From Haloplasma contractile SSD-17B (lineage in GTDB: Bacteria; Bacillota_I; Bacilli_A; Haloplasmatales; Haloplasmataceae), in NCBI RefSeq assembly GCF_000215935.2, contig NZ_AFNU02000010.1:1-64000 (forward strand): DNA of 64,000 bases, written 5' to 3'. Below the pieces are notes generated by a model that had not been told where the DNA came from, did not search any database, and was given only the letters and a program-made list of their open reading frames with translations. The position numbers and the translations under genes are program-made. Shown piece by piece: positions 44,043 through 52,863 of the stretch. Numbering within the stretch: position 1 is the stretch's first letter; each line of letters starts with the position of its first letter.

Positions 44043-45479
44043 TTGTATAAAGGAGAGGATACTATTATTAACCATGTGCTACTAGCTTTCGTCTTACTTG
44101 GCGTATTTTTACTTATTGCTAAATGGATTCGGCTCAAGGTACCCGTTCTTCAAAACTATTTTATTCCGAGCTCTTTGATTGCTGGATTTATTGGACTCAT
44201 TTTAAACGAACAACTTATTCAAAAATTTATACTTATCTTCTTGCCAAATGATCGCTTTTCATTTTTAACAAGGGACGTTATCCCCAATTCTGCAACTCAA
44301 GTGTGGAAAGAAATACCGGAGTTATTTATTACAATAATCTTTGCGTCATTATTTCTGGGTAAGAAGATTCCAAACCTTAAAAAAGTTTGGAATATAGCAA
44401 AGCCACAAATTGCATTTGGACAAACAATCGCGTGGGGACAATATGTTGTGGGGATTTTAGTAACACTACTCATCTTAAAACCGTTCTTTGGAGCAAACAT
44501 TTTAAGCGGAGTACTCATCGAAATCAGTTTTCAAGGTGGCGCTGGTACTGCAGCAGGACTCGCTGGTACCTTTGATGAATTAGGTTTTTCTCATGGTAAA
44601 GACCTAGGTATTGGTATTGCAACATTCGGAATTTTGTCTGGTATGATTATTGGTGTGATCATGATTAACATTGGTATTCGTAAGAATAAGGCAACAGTTG
44701 CTACTAAACCGGATCAAATAGCGAAAGAAGAACGACTCGGAGTCTATAAGTTTGAGGAGGCAGACTCTATACGCTTAACTACACGCTCACACTCAATAGA
44801 AACAATTAGTATCCATCTTGCCTTCATCCTATTATCTGTGGGAATCGGTGCTATATTCTTTAAAGGATTATTATTTATCGAGAACTCAATCTGGGGACCT
44901 CTATTTGATATATATCTGATTAAGTATATACCACTCTTCCCTCTTGCTATGATTGGTGGAGTAATTGTGCAAGTAATGAGTACTCGATTTGAATTTTCAC
45001 GCCTAATTAATCGCAAGATGATTTTACACATTCAGAACTTTACATTAGATTTTCTCATCGTATCAGCTGTCGCTAGTATATCACTGTCAGTAATCAGTGA
45101 ACATACGTCAACATTCATAATTTTACTATTTACCGGTATTCTATGGAACATTGCTGCATTCTTATTTATAGCACCTAGAATGATTTCACGATTCTGGTTT
45201 GAACGAGGAATTATTGACTTTGGTCAATCTATGGGGATGACCACAACAGGCTTATTATTACTTCAAATTGTGGACCCAGATAAGAAGACACCGACATTTG
45301 AGAGTTTCGGTTATAAACAATTATTCTTTGAACCAATCGTAGGGGGTGGGTTCTTTACTGCTGCTTCTATGCCTCTACTCGCTGAATTCGGTCCTATAGT
45401 TATGCTTTATCTTACGGGAGGACTGTTTTTATTTTGGTTAATCTTTGGTATTGTTTCAAATAAAGTTGAAGCGGCTTAG
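44043..45479 (+). CDS. GltS-like sodium/glutamate symporter family protein
   Basis: About 470 aa with about ten to twelve membrane helices. The N-terminus VLLAFVLLGVFLLIAKWIRLKVPVLQ and FIPSSLIAGFIGLIL, a mid-protein GGAGTAAGLAGTF re-entrant-like loop and a symmetrical PIVGGGFFTAASMPLL near the end match the GltS/ESS fold, in which the loops bind Na+ and substrate. The hydrophilic middle (about 210-250) is longer than in E. coli GltS. Start codon unresolved: a TTG (44043) sits in front of the AAAGGAGAGG site and GTG (44076) is 17 nt after it, whereas ATT codons at 44064/44067 have ideal spacing. Substrate uncertain. Confidence 0.8.
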   Translation: MYKGEDTIINHVLLAFVLLGVFLLIAKWIRLKVPVLQNYFIPSSLIAGFIGLILNEQLIQKFILIFLPNDRFSFLTRDVIPNSATQVWKEIPELFITIIFASLFLGKKIPNLKKVWNIAKPQIAFGQTIAWGQYVVGILVTLLILKPFFGANILSGVLIEISFQGGAGTAAGLAGTFDELGFSHGKDLGIGIATFGILSGMIIGVIMINIGIRKNKATVATKPDQIAKEERLGVYKFEEADSIRLTTRSHSIETISIHLAFILLSVGIGAIFFKGLLFIENSIWGPLFDIYLIKYIPLFPLAMIGGVIVQVMSTRFEFSRLINRKMILHIQNFTLDFLIVSAVASISLSVISEHTSTFIILLFTGILWNIAAFLFIAPRMISRFWFERGIIDFGQSMGMTTTGLLLLQIVDPDKKTPTFESFGYKQLFFEPIVGGGFFTAASMPLLAEFGPIVMLYLTGGLFLFWLIFGIVSNKVEAA

Positions 45480-45511
45480 TGTGCTTGTCTTTAGTTCACT
45501 TAGACATCGAT

Positions 45512-45558
45512 AAAAATGCCCTTATCATACACAGTTCGTGTATAATAAGGGCATTTTT
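45512..45558. terminator. Bidirectional terminator
   Basis: AAAAATGCCCTTAT..TACAC / GTGTA..ATAAGGGCATTTTT between converging genes. Confidence 0.9.
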
Positions 45559-45800
45559 TAGATTTTGATCCGATGTTTTATCTCTTCTTTCTCACCGTAA
45601 CGTTCTAATAATCGTTCAGCACTTATTCCTAAAATATTTGCTATTTTTAGTGCATTATTAAATTTAATATTTTGTAGTTTAGTTCCTCTTCTTGCACAGT
45701 TTCCATACCATGTATCTCTAAGTCCCGTTAATTTTCCAAGTTGATATTTTGTTATGTCATAATCCTCGCAAATACGGTCTACCCAATTCTTCATGTACAT
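45558..45800 (-). CDS. Small HTH DNA-binding protein (XRE-like)
   Basis: 80 aa. KNWVDRICEDYDITKYQLGKL and TGLRDTWYGNCARRG, then FNNALKIANILGISAERLLE match the two-helix HTH plus dimer helix of XRE/Cro-type repressors (YQLGKLTGL is the first helix-turn). GGGGAGTTGT precedes ATG. No neighbouring target gene in the same operon; it might bind the control region 45801-46018. Confidence 0.75.
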   Translation of the reverse strand: MYMKNWVDRICEDYDITKYQLGKLTGLRDTWYGNCARRGTKLQNIKFNNALKIANILGISAERLLERYGEKEEIKHRIKI

Positions 45801-46018
45801 ACAACTCCCCTCACTAAACGAATGATTCTTACTGATTTTAGTTACACAGACAACTCTTTATGAGTCTTAGCAAGTAACTTATCTAATAAATCATATGAAA
45901 CAAAGTGAGTTACTATTCATTGAAATATAAGTTAACTAAGCCGTTTCATTATTTTTTTATAATCTGCTACATATAATTCTGTGAGAGCTATGACCATTAC
46001 TTAAAAATAAATTATAGG

Positions 46019-46495
46019 GTGATTTACTCGAACTTAATAAAACTAAAACCAATCGTTTTATTTATTATTCTTTTCCTCCACTTCATTGTGCCATCTATTA
46101 GTGCTCCTTTTGATGCGAGTTGGTACGAAGGGTTGAATAAACCAGGAATAACTCCTCCGACATATGTATTTGGGATCGTATGGACAATTATGTATATCTT
46201 GATTTCGTTCTCAGTTGCACGAACACTTACGACTAATACAGAAGACAATAAGAGATGTTATATCATTTTATTTATTTTGAATTATACGTTAATTCAATTA
46301 TACTCATATCTACAGTTTGGATTAAAAAACTTAGAACTTGCCTTCATTAATATCATGCTCGTATTAGTTACTTCAGTACTTCTTTATTATTTTACGAAGG
46401 TGATCAATAAAAAGGCTGCATACATATTAATTCCACTCATTCTATGGGTCATCTACGCTTCATTTTTACAAATCGGTTTTTTACGATTAAATTAA
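46019..46495 (+). CDS. TspO/MBR family tryptophan-rich sensory protein
   Basis: 158 aa with five membrane helices. The signature W-Y-x2-L-N-K-P-x-I-T-P-P (here SWYEGLNKPGITPPTYVFGIVWTIMYILISFSVA) is diagnostic for TspO. Family members bind porphyrins and steroids and affect tetrapyrrole handling or stress. The start is a GTG at 46019 with only a short AGGG overlap; no better start exists in frame. Later helices are weakly conserved (the usual W-rich stretch reduced to YLQFGLKNLELAF). Confidence 0.85.
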   Translation: MIYSNLIKLKPIVLFIILFLHFIVPSISAPFDASWYEGLNKPGITPPTYVFGIVWTIMYILISFSVARTLTTNTEDNKRCYIILFILNYTLIQLYSYLQFGLKNLELAFINIMLVLVTSVLLYYFTKVINKKAAYILIPLILWVIYASFLQIGFLRLN

Positions 46496-46522
46496 GTGCA
46501 CTCACGGATTCAATCAAAAAGA

Positions 46523-46559
46523 AAAATAGCCAAGTGACAGTTAATCACTTGGCTATTTG
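46523..46559 (+). terminator. Terminator
   Basis: AAATAGCCAAGTGA / TCACTTGGCTATTT stem. Confidence 0.85.
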
Positions 46560-46620
46560 TTATTTCTATTGCACTATTTAATTGCTCTAAGAATTAAATA
46601 AGAGTAGATTTATTTATAGT

Positions 46621-49257
46621 TTACTTCGCCTCATACCAGCTCTTACCATAGTCCATATCAACTTTAAGCGGAACGTTTAGTTTAAAGGCATTTTCCATTT
46701 CCTCTTTAACTAGCGTCTTCACTTGTTCTAGTTCTTCTTTAGGAACATCTAAAATCAATTCATCATGTACTTGGATTAGTAGCTTTGTATTTAACTCTTC
46801 TTTACTAATTCGGTTGAATACATTCACCATAGCAATTTTTATGATGTCTGCAGCACTTCCTTGAATTGGGGCGTTCATTGCAGTACGCTCACCGAACTGT
46901 CTACGCATATAGTTTTTATTTGTAAGTTCAGGGATATAACGACGGCGCTTTAACATCGTTTCAGCATAACCATTTAATTTCGCCTTTGCCACTATATCAT
47001 CCATATATTCTTTGATCCCAGGATATGTTTCTAGATATTTATCGATAAACTTTTGTGCCTCTTTTTGTGAAATATTAAGGTTCTCTGATAAACCAAAGGC
47101 ACTAATACCATAAACAATTCCGAAGTTTACTGCCTTAGCCTGACGTCTCATTAAGGAAGTTACCTCTTCATGTTTTACCCCAAATACATCCATGGCTGTT
47201 TTAGTATGGATATCCATGTCGTGAATAAAGGCTTCCATAAGGTTTTCTGCACCTGACATATGCGCTAGTATGCGAAGCTCGATTTGCGAATAATCGGCCG
47301 CTAGTATCACACCATCCTCACTACTTGCAACAAAAGCCTTTCTAATATTACGTCCTTCTTCATATCGAATCGGAATGTTTTGAAGGTTTGGTTCAGTTGA
47401 TGATAAGCGTCCGGTTGAGGTTAAAGTCTGATTGAATATCGTATGGATCTTACCATCCTCAAATATAGCATCTTTCAATCCTTCAATGTATGTGCTGTGT
47501 AATTTGGTAATTGTTCTATATTCAAGCACCTTTTCAATTATCGGATGCTTCTCTTTTAATTTTTCCAATACATCTGCATTAGTTGAGTATCCTGTCTTCG
47601 TTTTCTTGATGACCTTAAGTCCTAAGTCTTCAAACAGAACGACTCCAAGTTGTTTAGGAGAGCCAATATTGAAACTTTTCCCCGCTAATTCATGTATGTC
47701 TTTCTCAAGCTTTGTAATTCGAGTCAGTAGTTCCTCACCAATATCATCTAGCCTTGTACGATCCACGTCAATCCCTGTATACTCCATCTCAGCTAGTACA
47801 GTTACAAGTGGAAATTCTAAATCAAAATACAAATCTTCTTGATCATACTCTCGAAGTTTATCTATCAGTATTGGTTTTAATTGTCGTAGGGCTGTTGCTT
47901 TTTTAACGACGTGAGCAGAGAGAATTTCCTCTTCAGGAACAAGGTACTTTGCACCTTTTCCATAGATTTCCTCATCATAGCTAACATCATCATAACTGAA
48001 GTTCGATGCTATAACACGTAAGTCTTCCTTTGCAATTGAAGGATTTAATACATAAGCTGCCGTTAATAGATCAAAACTTACTCCTTCAAAGTCATAACCA
48101 TGCCATTTCAGAGCAACTTTAGCACGTTTAAAGTCAAACGTGTATTTATCAATTTCAGAGTTACTTAAGAAATCCTGTACATTTTGATTGGTTTCAAGTA
48201 CTTCATTCGGTATATAGAATTTTCCTAGTTTATTAACAATTCCCATTCCTAAAATATCTGCCTTATGGTAGTTAGTACCGAATGTTTCCACGATCACAAA
48301 TGATCCATTAACCAAAATGTTTCCTACTTTATTCGGATCTCTTACTATCTCATATTTGATTTCAACTTCTTCTTTATCATCGGTATTTACTGCTAATCGC
48401 TTGATAAATGAATGAAAATCTAGATACTCATAAAACTCTTTTAATGTTTCATAATCAAATTTCTTATGTTCTAGATCCTCTATAGAAATTTCAATTGGTG
48501 TGTCCTTCTTAATAGTAGCAAGTTGCTTACTTAATCGTGCAATGTCCTTACCTGCAACTACTTTTTCTCCAAGTTTTCCTTTAATTTCTTCGGCATTCTC
48601 TACAATGTTTTCAACAGTCTTATATTTATTTAGTAACTTAAGAGCTGTTTTTTCTCCTACACCTTTTATACCAGGGATGTTATCAGAGCTATCTCCCATT
48701 AATCCTTTAAGATCAGTAACCTGATCTGGTGTAACGCCCATTTTTTCCTTTAAGTATTTGATTGTGTACGTTTCAATATCTGAAAGTCCTTTTTTTGTTA
48801 TATTCACATGTGTTTTATCAGATACTAATTGTAGTAGATCCTTATCTCCTGTGATAATTTCTACTTCATCGAAACCTTGTTCTTCTGCCATTTTTGACAT
48901 GGTTCCTATAATATCATCTGCTTCATAATTTTCTAACTCATAGCATTTAATATTAAGTGCATCAAGTAGCTGTCTTGCTACAGGCATTTGTTCTAAGAGT
49001 TCATTAGGGGTAGGTTTACGTCCCCCTTTGTATTCCTTGTAATCTTTATGTCTAAACGTTGTCTTCCCTGCATCAAATGCGACTAATATGTGGGAAAACT
49101 CGTTATTATCAACTAAGCTATTCATCATATTTGCAAAACCAAAGATAGCATTCGTATGTAGCCCTTTTGAACTTTTCATTAAGTTTCCTGAGTATGCAGT
49201 TGCATAATAAGCCCTGAATAATAAGCTGTTTCCATCAATTAAAATCATTTTTTTCAT
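46621..49257 (-). CDS. polA: DNA polymerase I
   Basis: 878 aa from ATG 49257 (AAAGGAG 9 nt upstream; ATG 49278 lies before the site). The 5'-nuclease domain (1-290) has ILIDGNSLLFRAYYA, FDAGKTTFRH and LMGDSSDNIPGIKGVGEKTA. The 3'-exonuclease-like domain (about 300-465) lacks the DxE proofreading residues (SFVIVETFG), as in Bacillus. The polymerase domain (about 470-878) has motif A LAADYSQIELRILAH, motif B RRQAKAVNFGIVYGIS and motif C VHDEL. Involved in Okazaki fragment maturation and repair. It heads the colinear polA-mutM-coaE-dnaB-dnaI-thrS backbone, though 18 kb from mutM. Confidence 0.97.
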   Translation of the reverse strand: MKKMILIDGNSLLFRAYYATAYSGNLMKSSKGLHTNAIFGFANMMNSLVDNNEFSHILVAFDAGKTTFRHKDYKEYKGGRKPTPNELLEQMPVARQLLDALNIKCYELENYEADDIIGTMSKMAEEQGFDEVEIITGDKDLLQLVSDKTHVNITKKGLSDIETYTIKYLKEKMGVTPDQVTDLKGLMGDSSDNIPGIKGVGEKTALKLLNKYKTVENIVENAEEIKGKLGEKVVAGKDIARLSKQLATIKKDTPIEISIEDLEHKKFDYETLKEFYEYLDFHSFIKRLAVNTDDKEEVEIKYEIVRDPNKVGNILVNGSFVIVETFGTNYHKADILGMGIVNKLGKFYIPNEVLETNQNVQDFLSNSEIDKYTFDFKRAKVALKWHGYDFEGVSFDLLTAAYVLNPSIAKEDLRVIASNFSYDDVSYDEEIYGKGAKYLVPEEEILSAHVVKKATALRQLKPILIDKLREYDQEDLYFDLEFPLVTVLAEMEYTGIDVDRTRLDDIGEELLTRITKLEKDIHELAGKSFNIGSPKQLGVVLFEDLGLKVIKKTKTGYSTNADVLEKLKEKHPIIEKVLEYRTITKLHSTYIEGLKDAIFEDGKIHTIFNQTLTSTGRLSSTEPNLQNIPIRYEEGRNIRKAFVASSEDGVILAADYSQIELRILAHMSGAENLMEAFIHDMDIHTKTAMDVFGVKHEEVTSLMRRQAKAVNFGIVYGISAFGLSENLNISQKEAQKFIDKYLETYPGIKEYMDDIVAKAKLNGYAETMLKRRRYIPELTNKNYMRRQFGERTAMNAPIQGSAADIIKIAMVNVFNRISKEELNTKLLIQVHDELILDVPKEELEQVKTLVKEEMENAFKLNVPLKVDMDYGKSWYEAK

Positions 49258-49421
49258 ATTTGTATACTCCTTTGACAAAATCTTATCTTTATTTTACCAT
49301 ATTTTATTTATAATTGTAACAAATGTGGACCTTAGTATGTGTACTTAAACGTTGAACTCGGGTTTCACACTACATTTATGAATAATAGCCATTAAGTAAT
49401 TTAGAAATAGAGGTGATTGAT

Positions 49422-49622
49422 ATGTATAAATCGAAAAATGAATTCATCTATCAAGAAGAATCATCATCACAGGATCACGATGAAGCGTTTAATGATTTTG
49501 ATTTCATTTCAAACTATAGTCAACATACACCAGATAGAGATATACAGGCGACTGATAACAAGTTGCCACATCATTATAAAACAAGTCGACATAAAAAATG
49601 CAAATTAGTAATGAACCGGTAA
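49422..49622 (+). CDS. N-terminal frame overlapping the VanY-like gene (66 aa)
   Basis: From ATG 49422 with AGAGGTGATTGAT upstream. The product is hydrophilic and acidic (KNEFIYQEESSSQDHDEAF) ending with a basic segment and the stop inside the next gene. It overlaps the VanY-like gene by 25 nt in another frame, at a run of six A (49591-49596 region). The hydrophilic tail would precede the membrane helix if the two frames were joined, so it may be the cytosolic N-terminus of one protein split by a frameshift, or a coupled leader. Confidence 0.5.
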   Translation: MYKSKNEFIYQEESSSQDHDEAFNDFDFISNYSQHTPDRDIQATDNKLPHHYKTSRHKKCKLVMNR

Positions 49623-50647
49623 TTAAACGGTTATTTATTGTTTTTATCCTTATTATTATATCTTTATCTGTTTATTATTATCAGAATGGTGCAACTGATT
49701 CGTTAAATAGTTACTACAAAGACCCTGAGACACAAAATCTTACCTATTATCAAGAGAATTCACTGGAGTATATCATGGATCATCATGAGGAATATAAACA
49801 GCTAGGTTATCAAAACGAAGACATAAATGAAATGATCTTCATCTTAAGGTTCGAAGAATTAAAGGACGTCCTAAAGCGTCAGTTACGAAGTGACATTTTA
49901 GTTCCCTATCTTGCTTATAGTAATTTCAAGTATGCTCACATGTTGCATTATGAACAAGTTCGTAAGACTAATGGTGTATCTCGATTAGAAGCCATTAACA
50001 GGTACCATCATCCTAACATGACGGATGATTTTTACAACGCTATACAAGATGCAATCAATCCACAAACAGAATTAGTACTGGTTAATAAAAATTATTCATT
50101 AACTAAAGACTATTTACCAGGCAAGTTGGTATCCATCAATGACCTACCACTAGTTATACCTAGTAAAGACAAAGACCGTAATAAAGTGTTAGATGTTACC
50201 TATCAGGCACTTAAAGAAATGTTTAAAGACTCTAAAAAAGAAGGGTTAAATCTGTTTGTATCGAGTGGATACAGGTCATTTAATCGTCAAGACGTTGTAT
50301 ACAACTACTATTTAGTTGAAGGCGGTAGGAGTTATGCCGATTCGTTCAGTGCAAGACCTGGTCATAGCGAACATCAAACCGGTTATGCTGTTGATGTAAC
50401 GTGTGGAAATGTCTTGTATCGTTTAGTAGAAAAATTTGAAGATACACAAGAAGGAAAGTGGATCAAAAAGCATGCCCACTTATATGGGTTTATTATTCGT
50501 TATCCTAAAAATAGAGAAGCTTCTACTGGTTATAACTATGAACCCTGGCATTTACGATATGTAGGCACGGATGCTGCTAAAAAAATTGTTGATGAAAACC
50601 TTCTTCTTGAAGAATATTTGCTAAAATATACTGAACTACCAAATTGA
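49598..50647 (+). CDS. VanY/DacB-type D,D-carboxypeptidase (M15B)
   Basis: 349 aa. One membrane helix (about 11-30) places the rest outside. The M15B zinc site is complete: RPGHSEHQTGYAVDV (S-x-H-x6-D) and EPWHLRYVG (W-H second ligand), with SSGYRSFNRQD before it. Members cleave the terminal D-Ala of peptidoglycan pentapeptides. ATG 49598 has a poor ribosome site, which fits coupling to or fusion with the overlapping 66-aa frame. Residues 35-160 form a linker of unclear fold. Confidence 0.9.
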   Translation: MQISNEPVIKRLFIVFILIIISLSVYYYQNGATDSLNSYYKDPETQNLTYYQENSLEYIMDHHEEYKQLGYQNEDINEMIFILRFEELKDVLKRQLRSDILVPYLAYSNFKYAHMLHYEQVRKTNGVSRLEAINRYHHPNMTDDFYNAIQDAINPQTELVLVNKNYSLTKDYLPGKLVSINDLPLVIPSKDKDRNKVLDVTYQALKEMFKDSKKEGLNLFVSSGYRSFNRQDVVYNYYLVEGGRSYADSFSARPGHSEHQTGYAVDVTCGNVLYRLVEKFEDTQEGKWIKKHAHLYGFIIRYPKNREASTGYNYEPWHLRYVGTDAAKKIVDENLLLEEYLLKYTELPN

Positions 50648-50649
50648 AT

Positions 50650-50693
50650 CAAAACCATGATATTTCTATTAAGAAATCTTTCATGGTTTTTTT
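50650..50693 (+). terminator. Terminator
   Basis: AAACCATGA / TCATGGTTT stem with seven T. Confidence 0.75.
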
Positions 50694-50864
50694 ATCACGG
50701 CAAAATAATTAATTAAATCTATTATAGTTTTTAAGTAAACGGATCAGCTTATTTTACTACAAATTTATTCATTAAATTAGTGATTGATATACGCATTTAA
50801 TTTCAAAACTTAAAGTTTAATAAAATAATTATTTTGTACAATAAACCTTTAAAATAAACTTTTT

Positions 50865-50893
50865 TTGTCATAAATTGAATTGTTTTGTAATAT
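50865..50893 (+). promoter_or_regulatory. Orphan promoter
   Basis: TTGTCA (50865-50870), 17 bp, TAATAT (50888-50893); no gene follows before the terminator at 51052. Confidence 0.45.
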
Positions 50894-50899
50894 ACTTTA

Positions 50900-51088
50900 G
50901 TACATATACCATTCGTGCAATGAGAAATATGTGTTGTAAACTTTATCATCTTCTAGTGTTTTGTTCTACTCTATTCTACTTTATTTGATTTGTTTCATGT
51001 ATGTAATCTTCATAATCAATCCTTTCTATTTTTGCTTATTGCTTCATACAAAAAACACGTTTCCATTTTGAAACGTGTTTTTTTGTGT
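50900..51088 (+). ncRNA. Candidate pyrimidine-rich small RNA
   Basis: From the orphan promoter the plus strand runs about 190 nt without an ORF and is strongly U/C-rich (e.g. TCATCTTC, TTCTACTC, AATCCTTTC), then meets the bidirectional terminator 51052-51084. Could be an sRNA or just spacer; direction not proven. Confidence 0.3.
51052..51084. terminator. Bidirectional terminator
   Basis: AAAACACGTTTC / GAAACGTGTTTT arms with A- and T-runs; serves the DUF454 gene. Confidence 0.85.
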
Positions 51089-51092
51089 TTGA

Positions 51093-51485
51093 TTAAAAAT
51101 TAGAATTATCATCATCTTCATAGGTCGTCACAATCAACATATAGATTGTGACTAAAATAGCAGCACCAATCATAATAATCTTACCAATGAGATACGGCAT
51201 AAATACGATTGAGGAAACTAAAATACTAATCCAAGTAATTACTATAGTCAAAAACTTATTCCGTTTCGTAATCCCTTTTCCCTCATGATAGTTTTTGATA
51301 TGAGAACCAAAATATTTGTTCCCTGTTAACCAGTTATACATTGTCTCCGAACTCCTAATATAGCATGCGGCAGCTATTAGTAAAAAGGGGACGGTTGGTA
51401 AAACAGGCAATAATAAATTAATAACTCCGACCACAAGTGAAATCGTACCAAGTATAATTAGTGCAACTTTAGATACCATTTTCAT
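51093..51485 (-). CDS. DUF454 (YbaN-like) membrane protein
   Basis: 130 aa. LGTISLVVGVINLLLPVLPTVPFLLIAAACYIRSSE followed by NWLTGNKYFGSHIKNYHEGKGI is a full DUF454 match; three to four membrane helices. Family function unknown, though it is widespread and sometimes near heme or iron genes. AAGGAGTAGG precedes the start. Single gene. Confidence 0.9.
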   Translation of the reverse strand: MKMVSKVALIILGTISLVVGVINLLLPVLPTVPFLLIAAACYIRSSETMYNWLTGNKYFGSHIKNYHEGKGITKRNKFLTIVITWISILVSSIVFMPYLIGKIIMIGAAILVTIYMLIVTTYEDDDNSNF

Positions 51486-51684
51486 TACAACCTACTCCTT
51501 CATGAGCTCTTTCATTAAAGTGAACGATTGAAATAAGAATTACAATTATTACTAACACCTTATTATTTATTATATCTTAATATGGATCTTTACTCTAATA
51601 CTTTTTGTTTTTTAATAAAGTTTATAAAATCTACAACTTATTATTTGTTTTTTTGACAAATAAACAAAGCGTATTTCGACAACA

Positions 51685-51778
51685 AATCAAAAAGCACGCT
51701 ATAATTAGCGTGCTTTTTGATTGATATAGGGGTATGTTTGTCAAAAATTAACTAAAATAGTAATTTTTTGTGATGACT
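51685..51778 (-). ncRNA. Candidate small RNA with perfect terminator
   Basis: Promoter TTGAAA, 17 bp, TAAAAT (51785-51813, minus strand) and, about 60 nt after the start, a perfect 17-bp hairpin AATCAAAAAGCACGCTA (51685-51722). The short spacer includes an ACCCC run. No ORF fits. Confidence 0.4.
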
Positions 51779-51964
51779 GTTTATATTTTATCACAAATAT
51801 TCTAGCATTTCAATACTACTTTTTAGGAAATATCGATAGTTTTTTCAATAAATTTGGAGAATAATGTCGAACGTTTAGTGATTTCCTCATAAAGCCATGA
51901 ACAATGCTATAAAATCAAGTTGAAATGAACTGTGACAATCTCTAGAGTGATTCATTTTTTCTAA

Positions 51965-52004
51965 TAAAAAAACACCTATGTATCCAATTAGTTTACATAG
52001 ATGC
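51965..52004 (-). terminator. Terminator
   Basis: CATCTATGTA / TACATAGGTG stem, T-run on the minus strand. Confidence 0.75.
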
Positions 52005-52032
52005 CAGTTGTATATTAAGTATCTAGTCATGG

Positions 52033-52581
52033 CTATTGATTGTTTTTTGTTTCTTTAATCTTTTCAATTTGAACTTGGTTTTGAATAATTTTGAATACAT
52101 CTTTATAATCTTCTACGTTTTTAAAACCAATTTCCTCTATTCGGTCCTGTGGTTTCAGTTCAATATCAAAAATAATATTCCCTAGATTACCATAATGTTT
52201 TCTTACTTTTAACGTCTTAATCATTTGATATTTCTTTTGATGATAGATATCATTATAAAAAATATCAAAGATGATCATTCTATAATTTGTTAGCACATAT
52301 AGTAGATTATTGAGTTTATTTACGGTTCGATAATAAAAAAGTATTGTAAGTACAACGACGACCACTAAGAGAGCAATTAATGAGTATAAAAACCATGGTT
52401 CGTGTTCAGTCAATAGTTTAAATATAATAAGGCCTATTAATGTGAGCATAATCATCCCAGCGGTTATTAAAATATGAATATTTGGAATGAGTTTAGGTTT
52501 TGTTTTATAAAGGACATCTTCATCACTTCGAATAAAGTCATAGATGAGATCAAGTTCTTCAGTTGTTAATTTTTTAGCCAT
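52033..52581 (-). CDS. Bacterial PH-domain (bPH2-like) membrane protein
   Basis: 182 aa. Two membrane helices (about 35-58 and 65-88), then VLTNYRMIIFDIFYNDIYH and MIKTLKVRKHYGNLGNIIFDI, the typical strand pattern of bacterial PH domains of the DUF304/bPH2 type. Proteins of this kind sit at the membrane; function largely unknown. GGAGGAATAGTT precedes ATG. Confidence 0.75.
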   Translation of the reverse strand: MAKKLTTEELDLIYDFIRSDEDVLYKTKPKLIPNIHILITAGMIMLTLIGLIIFKLLTEHEPWFLYSLIALLVVVVVLTILFYYRTVNKLNNLLYVLTNYRMIIFDIFYNDIYHQKKYQMIKTLKVRKHYGNLGNIIFDIELKPQDRIEEIGFKNVEDYKDVFKIIQNQVQIEKIKETKNNQ

Positions 52582-52863
52582 AACTATTCCTCCATTTAAT
52601 TCTATATTTATTATACAATACTCTTATAAAAAAACCAATATGTTTAACAGTATTCCGTACTTATACTTCATTATATTCCATAGAGGACAAGTTAATTACT
52701 ATGTAGGGCAACTTTAATCGTTTATATTGGTATTTATGTGATATCTCTCTTCTGCTAAGTAACGTTTACAATCTTCGGATTTAATTTCCATTATTTCCCT
52801 ATATATCTAAATTAAATTGTGATATAATAGAAATTATTTTAAACGTGTAAGGAGTTGATTTTC

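Larger units (their letters stand above)
51486..52032. other. Non-coding region with two hairpins
   Basis: Holds the candidate sRNA unit at 51685-51813 and the terminator of the PH-domain gene (51965-52004). No ORF with a ribosome site was seen. Confidence 0.5.

Noticed and set aside
49417-49608. 63-codon ORF in another frame over the 49422 gene
   Set aside because: No ribosome site at proper distance; the 49422 frame has a clear one.
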